NCBI RefSeq assembly: GCF_946184425.1
Contig: NZ_CAMHFP010000020.1
Coordinates: forward strand, 1-35,668
From: an uncultured Methanobrevibacter sp.
GTDB lineage: Archaea; Methanobacteriota; Methanobacteria; Methanobacteriales; Methanobacteriaceae
Reading direction: 5' to 3'
DNA length: 35,668 nt
Within the stretch, counting starts at the first letter, position 1. Every line of letters begins with the position of its first letter. Positions 31,705-35,668 of the stretch are shown piece after piece. A program made the translations under genes and the position numbers. The notes beneath the pieces were generated by a model. It had not been told where the DNA came from. It did no database searches and was given only the letters and a program-made list of their open reading frames with translations.

Positions 31705-32880
31705 ATGAGTGAAATTTATAGGACATTTACATCAGAATCCGTAACTCAGGGGCACCCTGATAAAGTTGCAGACATAATATCTGATGCAATATTGGATGCA
31801 TATATGGCACAGGATAAAAATTCCCATGTAGCATGTGAAACCTGTGTAACCACAGATTTTTGTATGGTATTTGGTGAAATTACTTCAACAGCAGATATAT
31901 CTGATGACGAAATTGAAAAAATCATTAGGGATACAATCATTGAAATAGGTTATGATAATCCTGATTTGGAATTTGATGGGCATACTTGTGAAGTTGTAAA
32001 TAGGCTTCACGCACAATCTCCAGATATCAATCAGGGAGTGGACAGAGGTGAAGAGGAAAGTGGTGCTGGAGATCAGGGAATGATGTTCGGCTTTGCAACC
32101 AACGAAACTGATTCATTAATGCCTTATCCAATTGATCTAGCACATAAGTTGACTAATAAATTGACTGAACTTCGTGAAAGTGGAGAAATTCCATACTTAA
32201 GGCCTGATGGTAAAGCACAAGTATCAGTTAATTATGATAAAAACGGAAATGTTATCTCTTTGGATGCTGTTGTTTTATCAACTCAGCATGATGAAACTAT
32301 GTCTGATAATCAGGAGCAATTAAAATCTGACATTCGTGAAAAACTCTTTAAAGCGGTCATTCCTGATGAATTGATGACTGAAGATACAAAAGAACACATT
32401 AATCCTACTGGTAAATTTGAAATTGGAGGTCCTCATGGAGATGCAGGTTTAACAGGTCGTAAAATTATTGTTGATACTTATGGAGGATATGCAAGGCATG
32501 GTGGAGGAGCATTTTCCGGAAAAGACTGCACCAAAGTAGATAGAAGTGCATGCTACATGGCAAGGTATATTGCTAAAAATATTGTAGCTAGTGGTCTTGC
32601 AGAAAAATGTGAAATTCAATTATCCTATGCAATTGGAGTGGCCGAACCAACTTCAATAATGGTAGATACCTTTGGAACTGAAGCGGAGATTATAGATAAT
32701 ATTTCTTTTGAGCAAATTGTACGTGAAAACTTCAAAGTTACTCCTGATGGAATCATTGAAACATTAGGTTTAAGAAATGTTTCATATAAACAAACAGCTA
32801 AATATGGGCACTTTGGTATTGTAGGGCTCCCATGGGAGAAAACTGATAAAATTGAAGATTTAAAAAAATATATTAAATAG
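31705..32880 (+). CDS. metK: S-adenosylmethionine synthetase, bacterial type
   Basis: Makes S-adenosylmethionine from methionine and ATP. The 391-residue protein has the bacterial-type signatures [20 protein letters not shown] (His17, Asp19), [37 protein letters not shown] and [16 protein letters not shown] sequence ([15 protein letters not shown]). Archaea normally use a distinct synthetase with little sequence similarity, so this gene is of bacterial lineage and probably transferred. It follows ahcY by 18 bases with GGTTGATATC as the ribosome site, so the two supply and recycle SAM together. Its codons end in T and A, unlike the middle of ahcY. A hairpin terminator follows immediately. Confidence 0.95.
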   Translation: MSEIYRTFTSESVTQGHPDKVADIISDAILDAYMAQDKNSHVACETCVTTDFCMVFGEITSTADISDDEIEKIIRDTIIEIGYDNPDLEFDGHTCEVVNRLHAQSPDINQGVDRGEEESGAGDQGMMFGFATNETDSLMPYPIDLAHKLTNKLTELRESGEIPYLRPDGKAQVSVNYDKNGNVISLDAVVLSTQHDETMSDNQEQLKSDIREKLFKAVIPDELMTEDTKEHINPTGKFEIGGPHGDAGLTGRKIIVDTYGGYARHGGGAFSGKDCTKVDRSACYMARYIAKNIVASGLAEKCEIQLSYAIGVAEPTSIMVDTFGTEAEIIDNISFEQIVRENFKVTPDGIIETLGLRNVSYKQTAKYGHFGIVGLPWEKTDKIEDLKKYIK

Positions 32881-32910
32881 GAGATTATTTCTCCTAACAT
32901 ATTTTTTTTT
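32879..32910 (+). terminator. Intrinsic-type terminator of the ahcY-metK operon
   Basis: AGGAGA (32879-32884) pairs with TCTCCT (32890-32895) around a five-base loop, overlapping the metK stop, followed by nine T at 32902-32910. A T-run lies beyond the stem on the other strand too, so it may also serve the convergent flippase gene. Confidence 0.7.
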
Positions 32911-32979
32911 AATATAATGTCTTTTTTTTAATTATATATCAATTCATGTATTTCTAAACATTTTTAGTTAGTTCATGCA

Positions 32980-34410
32980 TTAATTTTTACCTAAAATTTC
33001 TTTAATAATAAACATATCTTCATCATCGAAGACTCTTAATAGGTAAACTGTTCCAAAGTAAATTATTATTCCAACTGGGAGTGCTATCCACATATTTAAG
33101 TTTAAGTAATAAAGTGCAATTCCTAAAATTCCGGTTCCAACAATAATTTTTATTAAATCATAATATAATTTTTTATTAGGTTTATGTCCAATCTTATGGA
33201 TTACATATTTTTGTATAATAACAATCAATATGTCACTCACTACTGTTGTTATTGCTGCTCCGATAAATGAAAATTTTGGAATTAAAATAAAGTTTAAAAT
33301 AATATTAAATACTGCGGCTATTGCATATATTTTTGTAACAGTTACTTCTTTATGTGATGCTTGTAATAGTATATTTCCAGGACTTGCAACAAATAAAAGA
33401 CAAACTGTCCAAATCAAGATTGATAATGTTGGAGCAGAATCAATGTATTCAGGGCCGTAAATCAATAATATTAGGTCTGTTGAATAAATCATAGTGCTCA
33501 TAGCCAAGGGTATCATTATTAACATTAAATACTTAATTGATTTTTCATAACTTATTTCTAAAAGTTTTTCATCATTTTTAAAAAATTTACTCATCACTGG
33601 AAATATCACTGCGGTATATGCAGTATAAAGTAATGTAATAACATTAATTAATTTGTATGATGCATTATATATTCCCGTAGCGGTATTCCCAATAATATTT
33701 GTGAGCATAATTATGTCGACGGAGTAATAAATGGAATATAAAACTCCAGTTATTGCAAAAGGTATGGAATACATTGTGATTTTCTTACAAAAGGTTTTAT
33801 CAAATTCAAAATGAGGTTTTGACACATATCTGATAAAAGTAATATAAATATATATTAATGCAATTATATTTGATATTAGATAAGCAAGGGTTATTCCTAA
33901 AAGTCCCCAATCACTAAAAATAGCTAATAATATAAATATGAGCAATATTGCATTTAACAAAGTATTTCCAATTCCTTGGTATTTTCCTTTTTCAAATGCT
34001 TGGAATCCACCATTCATTAAATTAATAAATGATTTAATTATCATTTCTAATGTAAAAAGGAGGGTTACTATTATAGTAGTTTCATCACATTTCAGTATCA
34101 ATAATATTGCTAGTGTTAAAATGGCTGTGAGAATAGCAAAAATACTTTTAAGGGGGATTGCATTGCCTAAATATTTTGGTGAGGAGTCATAATCAGTTGC
34201 AATATGTCTCACGATATGTGTACTTATTCCAAAATCTGTTGTTATTGATAAAATTCCAGTTATGGAGGTTGCAAACCCCAAAATACCATAATCATGAACT
34301 CCAAGATATCTGGCTATTAAAATGGTCCATATAAATCCACAAATACTTGCTATAATTTGTGAAATTAGAATCCAGCTCATGTTATGGAATATTGTTTTTA
34401 TTTGGTTCAT
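32980..34410 (-). CDS. Flippase of the polysaccharide biosynthesis (Wzx-like) family
   Basis: A 476-residue integral membrane protein with about 14 hydrophobic segments, the normal count for the MATE-type oligosaccharide flippase. The start MNQIKTIFHNMSWILISQII and YLGVHDYGILGFATSITGIL are characteristic, as is the GTGILGIALYYLNLNMWIAL end. It flips lipid-linked glycans across the membrane. LicD lies upstream on the same strand, 135 bases away. The region is unusually AT-rich even for this genome. Substrate unknown. Confidence 0.92.
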   Translation of the reverse strand: MNQIKTIFHNMSWILISQIIASICGFIWTILIARYLGVHDYGILGFATSITGILSITTDFGISTHIVRHIATDYDSSPKYLGNAIPLKSIFAILTAILTLAILLILKCDETTIIVTLLFTLEMIIKSFINLMNGGFQAFEKGKYQGIGNTLLNAILLIFILLAIFSDWGLLGITLAYLISNIIALIYIYITFIRYVSKPHFEFDKTFCKKITMYSIPFAITGVLYSIYYSVDIIMLTNIIGNTATGIYNASYKLINVITLLYTAYTAVIFPVMSKFFKNDEKLLEISYEKSIKYLMLIMIPLAMSTMIYSTDLILLIYGPEYIDSAPTLSILIWTVCLLFVASPGNILLQASHKEVTVTKIYAIAAVFNIILNFILIPKFSFIGAAITTVVSDILIVIIQKYVIHKIGHKPNKKLYYDLIKIIVGTGILGIALYYLNLNMWIALPVGIIIYFGTVYLLRVFDDEDMFIIKEILGKN

Positions 34411-34545
34411 TAAATCACTATATTAACTATTAAATTAATTATTTAATTTTCATAAATTTAAATGTTTAGAAAATTCAATGGTACATAGTATATGTTATTT
34501 TTATTTGTAAATATCTTAATTAGTTATTTCTTTAATTAGAAATTT

Positions 34546-35589
34546 TTATTCAAAGTTATCATTAATTTCTTTTAAGTAGTTAATAACATACTTAAATGAG
34601 TTGTCCATTTCTTCTTTTGAATGGAATAAAGTCGAATTATACTCACTATATCCATGAATTCTAATATTTGAAGGAATATCCATGAAATTATTTCCATATA
34701 ATCTTTCAATGAATTTTTCTGGTTTATTTGGACATTTAATGTCGTATCCTTCAAATTTCATAGTTTTTGTAGGGAAAAAAATATTTTTTTCAAAAACTCC
34801 TAAATCATCAGATGATGATGCGTCAATGCCTTCTCCTATAAAATCTGTTTCATCCAAAGTTAATCCTAACTTTTCGAATCGTTCATTGAATTCTTTTTCA
34901 AAAGAAAAATCTGGGTTATGATATAATTTTCTAAAATAATATTTATGTCCTAGGTAATTTTTAGTGTAATAATCTATTGAATCTTCTTTAATGTAATCAA
35001 AGGGGAAAATATCCAATTTTACCATGGGTTTTAACCATCCTAATTGTAAGAATGTTGATTTTCCTAATTTTGGATCACTATTAAAGTATTCATCGTGACC
35101 TAGTTTTTCATCGTAAATAGTATTGAAATCTTTAAAATAATTATCTTTAGAATTAATTAATCGGGTAAGTGCACAATTTTCTTTAAAGAATTCATATTTA
35201 TTAATTTCTTTTGGAAGAACTTCAATTAATTTATTATAATCTTTTCTTATCATTATAATATCAAAATCATCATCCCAAGGTATAAATCCTTCATGTCGTA
35301 CTGCACCGATTAAAGTTCCATATGCAAGGCAATATTCTAAATCGTATTTTTTGCAGACATTATCTATGAATCTTAGTAATTCAGTATATAATAATTGAAT
35401 ATCTCTAAGTGTCCCTTCTGTTTTGATATTTGTAGATTTTATTAAAAAGTTTAACATTTCATTAGGGTTTGATGTAGGGGTTTTTTTTCTGTAAATAAAT
35501 TTTGCAAAACGCATTGAATATAATAAAATTTTCTCAGAATTTTGAATTATTTTGGGAGATTTTTCATAAAGTTTACCTAAATTCATCAT
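34546..35589 (-). CDS. LicD family phosphotransferase
   Basis: A 347-residue protein of the LicD family, related to nucleotidyltransferases, which attaches phosphocholine or a similar group to surface glycans. The diagnostic block is LEYCLAYGTLIGAVRHEGFI followed by PWDDDFDIIMIRKDYNKLIE; the D-D-D-F-D is the metal site. The first 60 residues (YEKSPKIIQNSEKILLYSMR) are an N-terminal extension. The start may be three bases later (MNLGK). It precedes the flippase gene; both are likely part of a surface glycan locus. The 79 bases from 35590 to the window end are AT-rich spacer with nothing read in them. Confidence 0.9.
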   Translation of the reverse strand: MMNLGKLYEKSPKIIQNSEKILLYSMRFAKFIYRKKTPTSNPNEMLNFLIKSTNIKTEGTLRDIQLLYTELLRFIDNVCKKYDLEYCLAYGTLIGAVRHEGFIPWDDDFDIIMIRKDYNKLIEVLPKEINKYEFFKENCALTRLINSKDNYFKDFNTIYDEKLGHDEYFNSDPKLGKSTFLQLGWLKPMVKLDIFPFDYIKEDSIDYYTKNYLGHKYYFRKLYHNPDFSFEKEFNERFEKLGLTLDETDFIGEGIDASSSDDLGVFEKNIFFPTKTMKFEGYDIKCPNKPEKFIERLYGNNFMDIPSNIRIHGYSEYNSTLFHSKEEMDNSFKYVINYLKEINDNFE

Positions 35590-35668
35590 ATTACTTCCAT
35601 ATTTTTATTGTGATAATTTAATCAATTAATTAAGAAATATTTTATTTCTAGACAATAAAATTCATTAT

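Overview
The window looks like chromosomal DNA of a methanogenic archaeon of the order Methanobacteriales, most likely a gut-type Methanobrevibacter. The evidence is very AT-rich DNA, archaeal TATA boxes and GGTGA-type ribosome sites, archaeal S8e, SRP19 and a DUF2121 protein, a separate small PolB subunit (the split DNA polymerase B of this order), HypE for [NiFe] hydrogenases, and surface adhesin-like and beta-helix genes typical of host-associated methanogens. The species cannot be fixed from this sequence. No rRNA, tRNA, CRISPR array, insertion sequence or phage gene was recognised.

Layout. 1-5056: DUF2121 protein, metallo-beta-lactamase-fold protein, aroC, hemB and a CitG-like gene. 5088-8073: a compact five-gene operon (TetR regulator, GNAT acetyltransferase, Cys-rich flavoprotein, DUF3795, DGC zinc protein) behind two palindromes that bracket its TATA box. 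8059-8600: 3' remnants of two divergent genes, a chloramphenicol-acetyltransferase-like gene and a nitroreductase, joined head to head. 8856-12616: pheS, exonuclease III, a HAD hydrolase and PolB2. 12809-13956: four small proteins, including a 56-residue zinc ribbon and two very acidic proteins. 14031-16734: rps8e behind a foldable leader, hypE, an RDD membrane protein and an unknown protein. 16736-20153: a membrane-anchored SNase-like protein lacking catalytic residues, a stand-alone Cas4-like nuclease, a radical SAM enzyme and a DEAD-box helicase. 20154-25671: a winged-helix regulator, then the leftward operon hemD-GT2-glf-srp19-DHH phosphoesterase. 25906-26878: two flavoproteins. 26910-30261: a cell-surface region with a frameshifted beta-helix gene, a broken adhesin-like gene and an acyltransferase. 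30436-32880: ahcY and a bacterial-type metK. 32980-35589: a flippase and a LicD-family gene.

How the genes work together. hemB and hemD act in tetrapyrrole synthesis (F430, corrinoids); ahcY and metK form the S-adenosylmethionine cycle; hypE matures hydrogenases; rps8e, pheS and srp19 serve translation and protein export. ExoIII, PolB2, the DHH phosphoesterase and the Cas4-like nuclease are DNA-processing functions. GT2, glf, acyltransferase, flippase and LicD point to a galactofuranose-containing, modified surface glycan, with the beta-helix and adhesin-like proteins as surface proteins.

The best candidates for something undescribed are the TetR-controlled Cys-rich redox operon, the Cas4-like/pseudo-SNase pair, the structured rps8e leader, and the small acidic/zinc-ribbon cluster.
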